The position numbers and the translations under genes were made by a program. The notes beneath the pieces were generated by a model. That model searched no databases. It was not told the origin of the DNA and saw nothing but the letters and a program-made list of their open reading frames with translations. From positions 124,001 through 188,000 of the forward strand of contig NZ_CP013655.1 of NCBI RefSeq assembly GCF_001465345.1: 64,000 bases of DNA, written 5' to 3'. Shown piece after piece: positions 28,036 to 37,378 of this stretch; within the stretch, counting starts at the first letter, position 1; every line of letters starts with the position of its first letter. This DNA comes from Enterococcus rotai. GTDB taxonomy: Bacteria > Bacillota > Bacilli > Lactobacillales > Enterococcaceae.

Positions 28036-28956
28036 TTAATTTATTTTTTCTAAATTTGAAACAACCCACTTTTGAAATGCTGGAATGTCAATATCTAAAC
28101 AGACTGTTGCATTTGTTGTATTGTGATATTTCATTTTCAAGTCGGCAACCGTAGCACCAGCTGCTGGACCTTCTAAAGCGATTTCAACAAAGGTTTCTTG
28201 AACAGTAAATAAAGTAGGATCAGTTAAATAGGCAATGGCGCAAACGTCGTGCATTTTTAATCCTGTCTGTAAACTCCCTCCACGATAATGCTGGAACAGT
28301 GAGTAAAACATATTGCCGACTTTGCCAAATTCTTTGATTTTTTCAGTTTCATTTTTTGTTAGCACCGCTGTACTTGTAACGTCTAGACCAACCATCACGA
28401 TCGGGATATCTGATTGAAAAACGATTTGAGCAGCATGGGGATCTACGTATGTGTTAAATTCTGCACTTGTATTGGTATTTCCTCTAGATAATGAACCGCC
28501 CATCATAACGATTTCTTTGATATTTTGTTTCGTTTCTGGATACATACTTAGCAGTAATGCGATATTGGTTAATGCTGCGATAGGAACCAACGTGATCGGC
28601 TCTGCACTAGAAAGTATGCATTCTTTCATTGCCTCTACTGCATGGATATCAAGCGCATTTACTGTAGCTTGTGGGAAATCATAGCCATCCATCCCACTTT
28701 CACCATGAATTTCAGCAGAATCTTCAAGTTGAATCAACAAGGGTTTATCACACCCTTTAGCAACAGGCACTTGTTTTCCAAAAAATGTTACTAATTTCAA
28801 TGTGTTCTCAGTTGTTTTGTGTACGTTTACATTTCCAGCAACGGTTGTAAGCAACTTAACGTCTAATTCTGGGTGATTAAGAGCGATTGATAACGCTACT
28901 GCGTCGTCTATTCCTGGGTCTGTGTCAATAATGATCGGTCGTTTTTCTTTCACCAT
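28036..28956 (-). CDS. inosine/uridine-preferring nucleoside hydrolase family protein
   Basis: A 306-residue N-ribosyl hydrolase that splits nucleosides into base and ribose. The calcium-binding signature DTDPGIDDAVALSIAL is near the N-terminus; later motifs are MMGGSLSRGNTNTSAEFNTYVDPHAA and the active-site region MHDVCAIAYL with His and Asp. It is the first gene of the operon, directly behind two LacI-type operators. Purine or pyrimidine preference cannot be told from sequence. Confidence 0.95.
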   Translation of the reverse strand: MVKEKRPIIIDTDPGIDDAVALSIALNHPELDVKLLTTVAGNVNVHKTTENTLKLVTFFGKQVPVAKGCDKPLLIQLEDSAEIHGESGMDGYDFPQATVNALDIHAVEAMKECILSSAEPITLVPIAALTNIALLLSMYPETKQNIKEIVMMGGSLSRGNTNTSAEFNTYVDPHAAQIVFQSDIPIVMVGLDVTSTAVLTKNETEKIKEFGKVGNMFYSLFQHYRGGSLQTGLKMHDVCAIAYLTDPTLFTVQETFVEIALEGPAAGATVADLKMKYHNTTNATVCLDIDIPAFQKWVVSNLEKIN

Positions 28957-28975
28957 AAAGCCTTCCTCCTTCTTA

Positions 28976-28991
28976 GGTTAAGCGCATTACC
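28976..28991. promoter_or_regulatory. LacI-type operator, proximal
   Basis: GGTTAAGCGCATTACC is a near-perfect palindrome centred on GCGC, between the promoter and the nucleoside hydrolase start. It shares GGTTAAGCG with the distal operator. Confidence 0.65.
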
Positions 28992-29039
28992 AAAATAATA
29001 TAAAAAAATACCTTTTCAATAATCAAAAAAGCATTTTTT
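28992..29039 (-). promoter_or_regulatory. promoter of the nucleoside operon
   Basis: On the minus strand TTGATT, 17 bases, TTATAT lie between the two LacI-type operators. The arrangement fits repression by looping or by steric block. Confidence 0.5.
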
Positions 29040-29057
29040 AGATTAATCGCTTAACCT
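29040..29057. promoter_or_regulatory. LacI-type operator, distal
   Basis: AGATTAATCGCTTAACCT is an 18-bp imperfect palindrome centred on CG, typical for LacI/GalR proteins, 43 bases after the regulator's stop codon. Confidence 0.7.
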
Positions 29058-29100
29058 ATCTGTCTATTATGATAGCGTTTTATTTTTAGTTAGTCAACTA

Positions 29101-30117
29101 CTATTTTATTTTTTTAACACTTTCACCTTTAAATAGGCTTGGCTTCAAAATAATCGTCTCAGTTCTTTTCTTGTGTTTTGTCAGCCTCTCTTTCAATAGA
29201 GTAACTGCTTGTTCTGTTAACGCAAAGATATTTTGCTCCACTGTTGCTAAGGAAAGGCCTAAAATATCTGCCATTTCTAAGCGGTCATAGCCAATGATCG
29301 AAAGATCTGCTGGAATTGCTTTACCACTGACCAAGGCCTGCTTTAATACACCAAAGGCAACCATATCATTCGCTGTAAGTACAGCCGTCACATCTGACAA
29401 TAAAAACAGTTCTTGGGCTTTTTCCATACCATATTTAAAGCGATAGCCTGTTTCAATAATATACTCTTCTCTCACTTCTAAACCATAACTTTGGAGTGCT
29501 TCTCGATAGCCTTCAATACGATCAAGTGTACTGGGAACTTTAAAATCTCCTGTCATAAAGGCAATATTTTGATGACCACTTTCAAGAAGATATTCCGTTG
29601 CAAGCTTACCGCCTGCTAGGCTGTCAAAATAAACTTGATTGATCCCAGTGAAAGAGACATGCCTATCTACTAAAATAAATGGCGCATCGATCTCTTTCAA
29701 GAATCGTTCTTGTTCCTCTTTGGATGAAAAAGACTCATTTGATAAAGCAATGATCAATCCGTCAACACCGCGATTTAACAACATTTGTATCAAATTTTTT
29801 TCTACGGCAAAATCATCATTTGAATTGACAATAATCGTTAAATAACCCAATGCTCTAAATTGTTCTTCTAATTGTTTACATAGTTTAGAAAAGAACGGAT
29901 TTTCAATATCTGGAATAACAACGCCTATGGTTTGAGAAGCATTTTTTGCTAGACTTTGCGCAGCTATATTCGGAACATAGTTCAATTCCTTAGCGATTGT
30001 TTTGATTTCTTGTTTCTTTTTTTCAGAAATTCTAGAAGGCTTATCATTTAAAACTAAAGAAACCGCAGCTTCAGATACATTAGCCATTTTTGCAATATCT
30101 TTCATTCTAACTTTCAT
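29101..30117 (-). CDS. LacI/GalR family transcriptional regulator
   Basis: A 338-residue repressor immediately upstream of, and in line with, the nucleoside hydrolase operon. The N-terminal helix-turn-helix reads MKDIAKMANVSEAAVSLVLND and is followed by the hinge (YVPNIAAQSLAKNAS) and a periplasmic-binding-protein-like effector domain (GVVIPDIENPFFSKLCKQLEEQ; VLTANDMVAFGVLKQALVSGK). The ATG at 30117 with AAGGAGAG is a better start than in-frame codons up to 30171. Two palindromes between it and the operon are likely its operators. A ribose- or nucleoside-related effector is inferred from context. Confidence 0.92.
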   Translation of the reverse strand: MKVRMKDIAKMANVSEAAVSLVLNDKPSRISEKKKQEIKTIAKELNYVPNIAAQSLAKNASQTIGVVIPDIENPFFSKLCKQLEEQFRALGYLTIIVNSNDDFAVEKNLIQMLLNRGVDGLIIALSNESFSSKEEQERFLKEIDAPFILVDRHVSFTGINQVYFDSLAGGKLATEYLLESGHQNIAFMTGDFKVPSTLDRIEGYREALQSYGLEVREEYIIETGYRFKYGMEKAQELFLLSDVTAVLTANDMVAFGVLKQALVSGKAIPADLSIIGYDRLEMADILGLSLATVEQNIFALTEQAVTLLKERLTKHKKRTETIILKPSLFKGESVKKIK

Positions 30118-30193
30118 GACTCTCTCCTTTTCAATCCGGCCAAGGTAAAAGCAGATTCCGTTAAGAGCCACTTTTATCTGACCGTTCTATTTC

Positions 30194-31060
30194 TTAGTTC
30201 CACAAAAAATCTGTAACAAGCTGATCAACTTCGGTATTTTCATGTAATGCGCTGTGCTGCGCTGATTTTCCGTAAAAAATCTTCTCTTCTACTTGATTGC
30301 CATGAGCCTTAAACAATGAAACAACACTTAACGCATCTGCTACTGGAACAGCTTCATCACTTAAACTACCATCTTGCACGTCTCCTGCGATAAGCAATAC
30401 GTCCATTGTAACTGGTACTTTGTCGATGCCGCTGACATAATCAGCGTATCTTTCACTTTGAATTGCTGGTCCATTCGTGATGACCGCTTCAAGTGTCTCT
30501 CCATTTGATAATTCCACAAAGTTATTGAATGGCGCTGCTATCCCAACAAATTTATTGATTTTAGGTAGGCTCGGGTCATCACCATAAGTTGATAAAAATC
30601 GTAACGAACTGGCTCCTCCCATGGAATGTCCCACAAGATTGACTTGCGTTACCTTATAAGTCTCACGAAGATAGATTAAACAATTTTTGATCCACTCAGC
30701 CTGATTCCATTCATTATTTTTATTGTCTTCAAACAGAACTTGAATGCTGGGATTATCTTTTTTACCCGTTAGTTTCCCTTTTGCTTGAATGGAGCCTTCA
30801 GCGCTAACAGTCAAGACTAATTCTTTTTTCGTACGATCATTCTTTTCTATCCGTTTGATCATACGGCCAAAGGAATTATTACCACCGCTATATCCATGAA
30901 TAAATAATGTTGGTACAGCTGTTTTTTGAATGGTTTCACTTGTTGTTGACTTTTTATGATCTTGTTGCTTTTCATTTTGAGCTCCTTTTTTACCAGTGCA
31001 ACCAACAAACACTAGCAAGAGACAGATAATTACGAATAAATAATGCTGCTTTTTCTTCAT
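30194..31060 (-). CDS. DUF915-family alpha/beta hydrolase lipoprotein
   Basis: A 288-residue predicted lipoprotein hydrolase. The lipobox LVFVGC puts the lipidated cysteine near residue 21. The mature part has the alpha/beta hydrolase oxyanion region TLFIHGYSGGNNSFGRMIKR, the nucleophile elbow GHSMGGASSLRFL and a C-terminal His in AQHSALHENTEV. DUF915 members are extracellular esterase-like enzymes of unknown substrate. AAAGGTGG precedes the ATG. It is a paralogue of the gene at 41936-42781. It lies between the LacI gene and nusG and is not clearly part of either unit. Confidence 0.88.
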   Translation of the reverse strand: MKKKQHYLFVIICLLLVFVGCTGKKGAQNEKQQDHKKSTTSETIQKTAVPTLFIHGYSGGNNSFGRMIKRIEKNDRTKKELVLTVSAEGSIQAKGKLTGKKDNPSIQVLFEDNKNNEWNQAEWIKNCLIYLRETYKVTQVNLVGHSMGGASSLRFLSTYGDDPSLPKINKFVGIAAPFNNFVELSNGETLEAVITNGPAIQSERYADYVSGIDKVPVTMDVLLIAGDVQDGSLSDEAVPVADALSVVSLFKAHGNQVEEKIFYGKSAQHSALHENTEVDQLVTDFLWN

Positions 31061-31091
31061 TTTACCACCTTTTCAAGCTTCGCTATAGTAT

Positions 31092-31136
31092 AAGAGAGCA
31101 GGTCAAAACTAGTGTTTAGTTTTGCTCCACTCTCTA
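31092..31136 (-). terminator. possible terminator of nusG
   Basis: Imperfect inverted repeat AGAGAGCAGG..AAAACT/AGTTTTGCTCC..CTCTCT after the nusG stop. No long T run follows, so the assignment is tentative. Confidence 0.4.
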
Positions 31137-31172
31137 TATGCCAAAACAGACATGTCTTAGCGTTCTATTTTT

Positions 31173-31715
31173 TTAGATTGAATCTACTTGTTCAAAGTCT
31201 AATTCTGTACTTGTTTCACGACCGAACATGTCGATATTCACTTTTAATTTTTGGCGTTCTTCGTCTACCTCAGTTACTTCACCTTCAAGACCAGAAAAGG
31301 CCCCTTCGATGATGCGGACTGTGTCGCCTAGTGCAACATCCAAATCAGATTGACGCGTGCTCATACCGATTGAACGCAAGATATGATTGATTTCTTCTTG
31401 TAATAAAGGAGCTGGTTTACTTCCGGCTCCATGTGAGCCGACAAACCCAGTAACACCTGGTGTATTACGGACTACATACCAAGAATCATCTGTCATCGTC
31501 ATTTCCACCAAAACATAACCTGGGAAAGTTTTATGAACGATCTCTTTTGATTTACCATTTTTTACTTCTGTTTCAGTTTCTTCTGGAACAACGACGCGGA
31601 AAATAAAATCTCCCATGCCCATGCTTTGTGCACGTGATTCAATGTTTGCTTTTACTTTGTTTTCATAGCCAGAGTATGTATGTAATACATACCAATTCTT
31701 TTCAAATGATTCCAT
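31173..31715 (-). CDS. nusG: transcription termination/antitermination protein NusG
   Basis: A 180-residue NusG. The N-terminal domain shows NWYVLHTYSGYENKVKANIE, GYVLVEMTMTDDSWYVVRNTPGVTGFVG, and the KOW domain GDTVRIIEGAFSGLEGEVTEVD lies at the C-terminus. It follows rpmG-secE on the same strand, the usual order, with a hairpin in the 175-base gap before it. The rplK-rplA genes that normally follow are about 9.4 kb downstream. Confidence 0.97.
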   Translation of the reverse strand: MESFEKNWYVLHTYSGYENKVKANIESRAQSMGMGDFIFRVVVPEETETEVKNGKSKEIVHKTFPGYVLVEMTMTDDSWYVVRNTPGVTGFVGSHGAGSKPAPLLQEEINHILRSIGMSTRQSDLDVALGDTVRIIEGAFSGLEGEVTEVDEERQKLKVNIDMFGRETSTELDFEQVDSI

Positions 31716-31813
31716 TTTTGATTCGGCTCCTTTGGTTTATTAGTTGGTTGAAATAATACTTCAAGAGTAACAAGTTAAGCCTTGCCACTCATTTGCTTTT
31801 TTTTCATGTGAAA

Positions 31814-31843
31814 ATAAAAAAACCTCAGTTCCCCGAAGTTTTT
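31814..31843 (-). terminator. terminator-like hairpin between secE and nusG
   Basis: On the minus strand AACTTCGG pairs with CTGAGGTT (two wobble pairs) around GGAA, followed by seven T. It could attenuate readthrough from secE into nusG. Confidence 0.6.
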
Positions 31844-31890
31844 TCTCACTTGTAATTATAGCACTATCCGTGCTGAAATACTAGTTTGAA

Positions 31891-32061
31891 TTACTTAAGA
31901 ATCCAACCAAATGCTGTTTGGATCACTGTGTCCATTACAAAGAATAATGCAGCAAAAATGATTGATGTTTCGATAACAACCAACGTATCCTTGCGTAATT
32001 GTTTTTTAGATGGCCAAGTCACTTGCTTCATCTCATCTTTAACACTACGTAAAAATTTCAT
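31891..32061 (-). CDS. secE: preprotein translocase subunit SecE
   Basis: A 56-residue single-span subunit of the SecYEG channel. The cytoplasmic start MKFLRSVKDEMKQVTWPSKKQL carries the conserved KQVTWPSKK motif, followed by the membrane span VVIETSIIFAALFFVMDTVIQ. It is 17 bases downstream of rpmG, with AGGAGT before the ATG. Confidence 0.95.
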   Translation of the reverse strand: MKFLRSVKDEMKQVTWPSKKQLRKDTLVVIETSIIFAALFFVMDTVIQTAFGWILK

Positions 32062-32078
32062 TTGAACTCCTCCTATAT

Positions 32079-32231
32079 CTATTTCGTCTCTTTATGTAAC
32101 GTGTATTTTTGACAGTATTTACAGAATTTTTTGATTTCTAACCGTTCTCCACGTTTTCCTTCACTGACGGCTTTAGAATAGTTTCTGGAGCCACAATCTG
32201 AACAAGCAAGTGCTGATTTTTTTGTTGCCAT
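32079..32231 (-). CDS. rpmG: 50S ribosomal protein L33 (zinc-ribbon form)
   Basis: A 50-residue L33 reading [19 protein letters not shown], with a C-terminal [14 protein letters not shown]. The two CxxC pairs show it is the zinc-binding (C+) form. It heads the rpmG-secE-nusG cluster. GAGGAGG-type sequence GAGGTTG precedes the ATG. Confidence 0.95.
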   Translation of the reverse strand: MATKKSALACSDCGSRNYSKAVSEGKRGERLEIKKFCKYCQKYTLHKETK

Positions 32232-32379
32232 TGTTCAACCTCCTCTATTCACAAATTTACTCAATAACATTATCACTCTTTCAGTAAAATGTCAATGGAT
32301 ACTCAATAAACTATGGTTTTCTAACAAATTATGTTATCATTACTTTGTTAGATGAATTTAACCTACGGGAGGTCAAACT

Positions 32380-33024
32380 ATGTTATTAAAATCCGTTGTT
32401 ATCAAAAAGAAAAATCTTACAACAGTCAATGAATCTTGTACTTTGGAAGAAGCATTAACCATCCTTGAAGATTCAGGTTATCGTTGTGTGCCGATCTTAG
32501 ATGAATCGGAAAAGATTTTTAGAGGAAATATCTATAAAATGCACATCTACCGCCATAAAGCAAACGGTGGAGATATGACTTTACCAGTGACTTATTTATT
32601 AAAAAATGCAACTAAATTTATTTTTGTCAACACATCCTTTTTCAAAGTTTTCTTTACAATCAAAGAATTACCTTACATCGCAGTGTTAGATGAAAACAAC
32701 TATTTTTATGGCATTTTAACGCACAGTACGTTATTGAATATTCTCGCTCAATCTTGGAATATTGAACGTGGTAGTTATGTTTTAACAATTGCTACAACAG
32801 GTAAACAAGGCGATCTTGCAGCTATGACAAAAATCATTGCGAAACATAGTAGTATCGCCAGCTGTATCACACTTGATATCGGTGAAGATGAATTTATCCG
32901 CCGTACCTTGATTACTTTACCTGCTGAGACATCTGAAGAAACCTGTGCAGTGATTGTTGAGAATTTAGAGCGTAAAAATCTTAAAGTTGTTGAAATCGAA
33001 GATTTACAAGCGAACGCTGAATAA
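32380..33024 (+). CDS. CBS-domain protein with ACT-like tail (CbpA-like, candidate c-di-AMP binder)
   Basis: A 214-residue cytoplasmic protein with two CBS motifs (TTVNESCTLEEALTILEDSGYRCVPILDES; ELPYIAVLDENNYFYGILTHSTLL) followed by an ACT-like region (IERGSYVLTIATTGKQGDLAAMTKIIAKHSS). This architecture matches the c-di-AMP-binding CbpA of Listeria and relatives as I recall it; ligand binding is inference. ACGGGAGG precedes the ATG. It is divergent from rpmG and followed by a terminator. Confidence 0.75.
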   Translation: MLLKSVVIKKKNLTTVNESCTLEEALTILEDSGYRCVPILDESEKIFRGNIYKMHIYRHKANGGDMTLPVTYLLKNATKFIFVNTSFFKVFFTIKELPYIAVLDENNYFYGILTHSTLLNILAQSWNIERGSYVLTIATTGKQGDLAAMTKIIAKHSSIASCITLDIGEDEFIRRTLITLPAETSEETCAVIVENLERKNLKVVEIEDLQANAE

Positions 33025-33026
33025 TA

Positions 33027-33066
33027 AAAAAAAAAGAAGTCTTTCGAGTGAAAGGCTTCTTTTTTC
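33027..33066. terminator. bidirectional terminator between the CBS gene and murB
   Basis: AAAGAAGTCTTTC/GAAAGGCTTCTTT flanked by A and T runs, between convergent genes. Confidence 0.88.
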
Positions 33067-33068
33067 TA

Positions 33069-33971
33069 TTACCGTTCTTCTCCAATGATCCGAACTTCCG
33101 TTTCCAAGACAACATCAAATTTTTCTTTGATCACTTGTTGAATATGGGCAATCAATTCCACATAATCAGTCGCCGTAGCATGATCGATATTCACGATAAA
33201 ACCGGCATGTTTTTCTGAAATTTGAGCACCGCCCCATTTCAATCCTTGTAACCCAGCATCCTGAATTAATTTCCCAGTAAAATGTCCTTCTGGACGTTTA
33301 AAGACGCTACCACAAGACGGGTATTCTAATGGTTGTTTCGATTCTCTAAGTTCAGTCAATTCGTCCATTTGGCTCTTGATTACACTGGACTCGCCTTTTT
33401 CTAAAGAAAAAGTTGCTTCTAAAACAATACAGTGCATTTTTTGAATTGTACTGTGACGATATGAAAAGTACATCTCTTCATTCTTCAATGTTTTGATGGT
33501 TCCATCTTCTAACAAAACATCTACACTTGTGAAGACATCTTTGATTTCTCCGCCATAAGCTCCAGCGTTCATATAGACTGCTCCACCGATACTGCCTGGG
33601 ATACCACAAGCAAATTCAAAACCAGTCAAATCATGATCTAGTGCAACATACGTTGTATCAATCAATTTTGCTCCAGCTTCAACAATGATTTGATTTTCTT
33701 GAACGGTAATTTGTTTCATGTTCTCTAACATAATCACCATACCGCGAATACCGCCATCACGTACGATTAAATTACTCGCATTCCCCAAAACAAGCCAAGG
33801 AATATCGTGTCCACGGCAATATTCAACTAAGGCCGTTACTTCAGCTTTTGATTTTGGAAAAGCCAAGACATCAACAGGCCCGCCAGTTTTAGTAAACGTA
33901 AAATTCATCAAAGGTTCATCAAATAGTAAAGTTATCTCGGTTAAGTCATTCATCATTTCAATTTTATTCAT
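33069..33971 (-). CDS. murB: UDP-N-acetylenolpyruvoylglucosamine reductase
   Basis: Flavoenzyme making UDP-MurNAc for peptidoglycan. The 300-residue protein has the FAD site [49 protein letters not shown] and [27 protein letters not shown]-like sequence with the active-site Ser in SCGSVF, then the C-terminal Glu in LETEVRIIG. The ATG at 33971 with AAAGGAACG fits the usual length; the frame is open to 33998. Confidence 0.96.
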   Translation of the reverse strand: MNKIEMMNDLTEITLLFDEPLMNFTFTKTGGPVDVLAFPKSKAEVTALVEYCRGHDIPWLVLGNASNLIVRDGGIRGMVIMLENMKQITVQENQIIVEAGAKLIDTTYVALDHDLTGFEFACGIPGSIGGAVYMNAGAYGGEIKDVFTSVDVLLEDGTIKTLKNEEMYFSYRHSTIQKMHCIVLEATFSLEKGESSVIKSQMDELTELRESKQPLEYPSCGSVFKRPEGHFTGKLIQDAGLQGLKWGGAQISEKHAGFIVNIDHATATDYVELIAHIQQVIKEKFDVVLETEVRIIGEER

Positions 33972-34042
33972 CGAAAGTCGTTCCTTTCTTTCAAACATCC
34001 TATTTATTCTAGCATGTCAAAGAGAAACTTTCTAGTCTGAGT

Positions 34043-34957
34043 CTATAAAATATGTTCTTGATGCTTGCGCAACATTTGCGCGCAAAGCTCATGACTAGTA
34101 AAGATTTTTTCTTGTTTTAACTGTGTCCCATCATTTGTTTGAACTGCTGTGATAAATTCCACCACCATTTGTTCAAAGCCTCGTTTCTCTAAAGTCGTTG
34201 CCCAATCACCGAAGTTTTTTAGTTGGGTTCCAAATTGATTTTGGAGCGCGAAATCAGTCAGATTCTCTAAAACAAAGGTTCCATCTGGACTTGTTAACTG
34301 ATATGTCTCAGTGTTTGCGCCAGCGTAAAGGTTCATAGAAGCAATCGCTGTTGTTGTTGCTGTTTCAACTTGGAGAAACGCTCTTTTTAACAGATTATTT
34401 TCCTCGATGATTTTTGTTTGGACATGTCGAATATCATCATCGAGTAGATAAACAAGTGTATCAGCAACATGTAAAAATAAATCATAGATCACAAAATTAG
34501 CTGAAGACTCTGAAGCTACTCGATTTTTTTGGATCAATAGCATATTTTTATTTTCAACAGCTTTTAATTCTGCCACAAATGGTGCAAAGCGACGATTAAA
34601 ACCGACCATTAAAAGTAGTTTTTTTTCTGCTGCTAGTGTTTGAATTTCTTTGACTTCAGCTAAGTTTTCACTTAGAGGTTTATCGACAAAAACATGGATA
34701 CCAGCTTCAAGTAATTGTTTGACAAGTTGCCCGTGAACGTTAGTTGCAGCATGAACAAAGCAAGCAGATATTCCAGCTTGAATCAATTCTTCTGTAGAAG
34801 ACACCATTTCATTGAATCCGTATTTTTCACTGATTTCTTTGCGGGTTTGTTCATTTCTGGTAGATAAAATAAAGGTTGCTTGATCTCTTAGTTGAGAATA
34901 TACAGGTAAATAGGCTTTTTGTGCGATATTTCCAAGGCCGATAACACCGATTTTCAT
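34043..34957 (-). CDS. Gfo/Idh/MocA family oxidoreductase
   Basis: A 304-residue NAD(P)-dependent dehydrogenase. The Rossmann motif is MKIGVIGLGNIAQKAYLPVY, and the family motif HVFVDKPLSENLAE contains the catalytic Lys of DKP; GFNRRFAP follows. The substrate is probably a sugar or inositol derivative but cannot be told. It is on the same strand upstream of murB, with a 70-base gap. Confidence 0.9.
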   Translation of the reverse strand: MKIGVIGLGNIAQKAYLPVYSQLRDQATFILSTRNEQTRKEISEKYGFNEMVSSTEELIQAGISACFVHAATNVHGQLVKQLLEAGIHVFVDKPLSENLAEVKEIQTLAAEKKLLLMVGFNRRFAPFVAELKAVENKNMLLIQKNRVASESSANFVIYDLFLHVADTLVYLLDDDIRHVQTKIIEENNLLKRAFLQVETATTTAIASMNLYAGANTETYQLTSPDGTFVLENLTDFALQNQFGTQLKNFGDWATTLEKRGFEQMVVEFITAVQTNDGTQLKQEKIFTSHELCAQMLRKHQEHIL

Positions 34958-35003
34958 AAGAATTCTCCTCGTTCAATACATTATTTTTTATTACAATCTT
35001 TAA

Positions 35004-36239
35004 TTAACTTTTTTCCATTAAACCACTAGATACCTTTTTTACTCCTAATAAAATTGCGGCCGTCACTAGAATAATCGGACTGAGGTTTAGTGGGAAAAAC
35101 AGCATCATAAATATGCCAACTGGCAATGGTGACTTTATAATTGCGATAGCAATACTAGTACTCACGATAGCAACAATCAATAAGCGGTCTGTTTGAGGGA
35201 ATAACTGCGATACAGCAAACCCTTGAATGATCGCTGAAAAGACAATTGGAAAGATATCGCCTCCGATCCAGCCTGTATTGAGACATATTTGCAAGAACAA
35301 TAATTTAAGCAACGCAATCAGTGTCAGTACCAGAAATGAAGCTTGGCTCCCTACAAATGGTGCAAGTGACAGTGATAGTTGCCCTGAAAAAAGTAAATTG
35401 GGGACAAAAACACCAATTAAAAAGATTGAGAGCGAGCCTATTAATGCTTTACGAACCGGAAACTCATGCCAAAAATCTAAGTGTTTTTTTAAGAATTCAG
35501 TAAAAAGACTATAGCCTTTCCCAAATAACAACCCAAATACAACTAATGGTAAGCCTATCCACAACTCTGACCAAGTCCAATGAGACTCCCCCATTTTAGA
35601 AATAAAAGAGGGTTGCCCTGTCATTTTCATTAATAGAAAAAAAGAGACTAAACCATTCACGATAAACAATAAATAAAAAATCTTTTTTTTCAACTTCTGA
35701 CGTTCACTTATAACTCTTTTTTCATCATAGGTCAGTAAATGTTTATGAGGACTCAACAAGCGTGCTGCACGATTTCGCACAGATAATCCTTTCAACTCGT
35801 CATAGTGAAAGTAATAATAACGCAGTTTATCTGCTTGCCAGACCGAAAAGTAAATCACTGCACTTAATAAGCCCGCTTCTGGTCCTACACCTGCACCAAA
35901 AACTAATACAATCAATGCAATCCCTAAACTTTGAAAGACAGTACTATAATCCAGTGTTTTATTTTGCTTTAACTCTGTCATTGAATCATGAACAGTATGA
36001 GGTAAATTTCCCCATTTTTTTCGGGAAATTCCTAGCAGACAGCCGCCAACGAAAGTAATTCCTAAAATATAAAAAACGCGGAAATGGTTATCTGGTGCAA
36101 CCAAGTCCCAAAGCAATTCAGAGCCTATTCCTTCCAATCTTAAAAAAATAAAGGAGATCAGCCCAATAATGCTACTCAATACAATACCATAAATCAACAA
36201 GCTTAATTCTTTTACATTTAGCTTCATAAATTCGTTCAT
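35004..36239 (-). CDS. ClC-family voltage-gated chloride channel/transporter
   Basis: A 411-residue membrane protein of the ClC superfamily with about ten hydrophobic segments. It carries GAGVGPEAGLLSA (family GxGPEGP-like anion-selectivity loop), GGCLLGISRKKWG and GWIGGDIFPIVFSA in the C-terminal half. Many prokaryotic relatives are H+/Cl- exchangers or fluoride exporters. No CBS tail is present. The transported ion is not evident. Confidence 0.85.
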   Translation of the reverse strand: MNEFMKLNVKELSLLIYGIVLSSIIGLISFIFLRLEGIGSELLWDLVAPDNHFRVFYILGITFVGGCLLGISRKKWGNLPHTVHDSMTELKQNKTLDYSTVFQSLGIALIVLVFGAGVGPEAGLLSAVIYFSVWQADKLRYYYFHYDELKGLSVRNRAARLLSPHKHLLTYDEKRVISERQKLKKKIFYLLFIVNGLVSFFLLMKMTGQPSFISKMGESHWTWSELWIGLPLVVFGLLFGKGYSLFTEFLKKHLDFWHEFPVRKALIGSLSIFLIGVFVPNLLFSGQLSLSLAPFVGSQASFLVLTLIALLKLLFLQICLNTGWIGGDIFPIVFSAIIQGFAVSQLFPQTDRLLIVAIVSTSIAIAIIKSPLPVGIFMMLFFPLNLSPIILVTAAILLGVKKVSSGLMEKS

Positions 36240-36491
36240 TCCATTCTAGAAAATCATTGATATTTTCGGTTCTTCCCTATAACTTTATCATAAATCTAAA
36301 TACCTGAACACATTTATGATGATCCGTGATTAGAAACAGAAACTTGTCAATCTACACAATAAAAAAGACTGATCCACTCCCACAGAAAATAAGAGAAGAA
36401 TCCTAAAAATTGAAACTATTTATGTTAAACTATTCTAAAGACTGTTTGACAAAACCAGTAATCGTATAAAAGTTGAAAGAGGGTTATCATT

Positions 36492-37250
36492 ATGAAATGT
36501 ATCTCGTGGAATGTTAACGGCTTACGTGCTGTTGTTAAGAAAAATTTTATGGAAGTATTTAATGAATTAGATGCAGATTTTTTCTGCTTACAAGAAACCA
36601 AATTACAAGAAGGACAAATTGATTTAGATTTACCTGGCTACTATCAATATTGGAACTATGCTGAGAAAAAGGGCTACTCGGGTACTGCAATTTTTGCTAA
36701 AGAAGAAGCGATTAGTGTTCGATATGGTATGGATCTTGAGGAACATGATCAAGAAGGCCGTCTGATCACATTAGAATATCCTAACTTCTTTATGATCACC
36801 TGTTATACGCCTAATTCACAAAATGAACTAAAACGTTTGGATTACCGCATGACTTGGGAAGACGCTTTTCGTGCGTATTTAAACGAATTAAGTAAAGAAA
36901 AACCAGTGATTCTATGTGGTGACCTAAATGTTGCCCATCAAAATATTGATTTAAAAAATTGGAAAACGAATCAAAAAAATGCCGGATTCACACCAGAAGA
37001 ACGGGCGAAGTTCACAGAATTATTGGATAGTGGTTTTATTGATACCTATCGCCATTTTTATCCTGATCAAGAAGGCGTTTATTCTTGGTGGAGCTATCGT
37101 TTTAATGCTCGGAAGAATAATGCTGGATGGAGAATCGATTATTTTGTCGTTTCTGATGTTTTGAAAGAGGCTTTAACCAGTGCGAAGATCCATACTGAGA
37201 TTACTGGTAGTGATCATTGTCCGGTTGAGGTTGATTTAACGATTGCTTAA
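36492..37250 (+). CDS. xth: exodeoxyribonuclease III
   Basis: A 252-residue AP endonuclease/3'-5' exonuclease for base-excision repair. Motifs are MKCISWNVNGLRAVVKK, FCLQETKLQ with the metal-binding Glu, YTPNSQNELKRLDYR, CGDLNVAHQNIDLKN and GWRIDYFVVSD followed by GSDHCPVEVDL, the catalytic Asp-His pair. AAAGAGGG precedes the ATG. Confidence 0.96.
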   Translation: MKCISWNVNGLRAVVKKNFMEVFNELDADFFCLQETKLQEGQIDLDLPGYYQYWNYAEKKGYSGTAIFAKEEAISVRYGMDLEEHDQEGRLITLEYPNFFMITCYTPNSQNELKRLDYRMTWEDAFRAYLNELSKEKPVILCGDLNVAHQNIDLKNWKTNQKNAGFTPEERAKFTELLDSGFIDTYRHFYPDQEGVYSWWSYRFNARKNNAGWRIDYFVVSDVLKEALTSAKIHTEITGSDHCPVEVDLTIA

Positions 37251-37276
37251 CGAGAGAGGATGTTTCTCTCGTTTTT
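37250..37276 (+). terminator. terminator of xth
   Basis: ACGAGAGA/TCTCTCGT with a short loop and TTTTTC, directly after the stop codon. Confidence 0.85.
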
Positions 37277-37378
37277 CATTTAATTTCTGTTAACATTTTA
37301 GAATTAGGCTTACTATCTGCCATTTATTTTGATATACTGCATGTATGAATTAATTTAGAACTGAAAGGGATAATGAAC

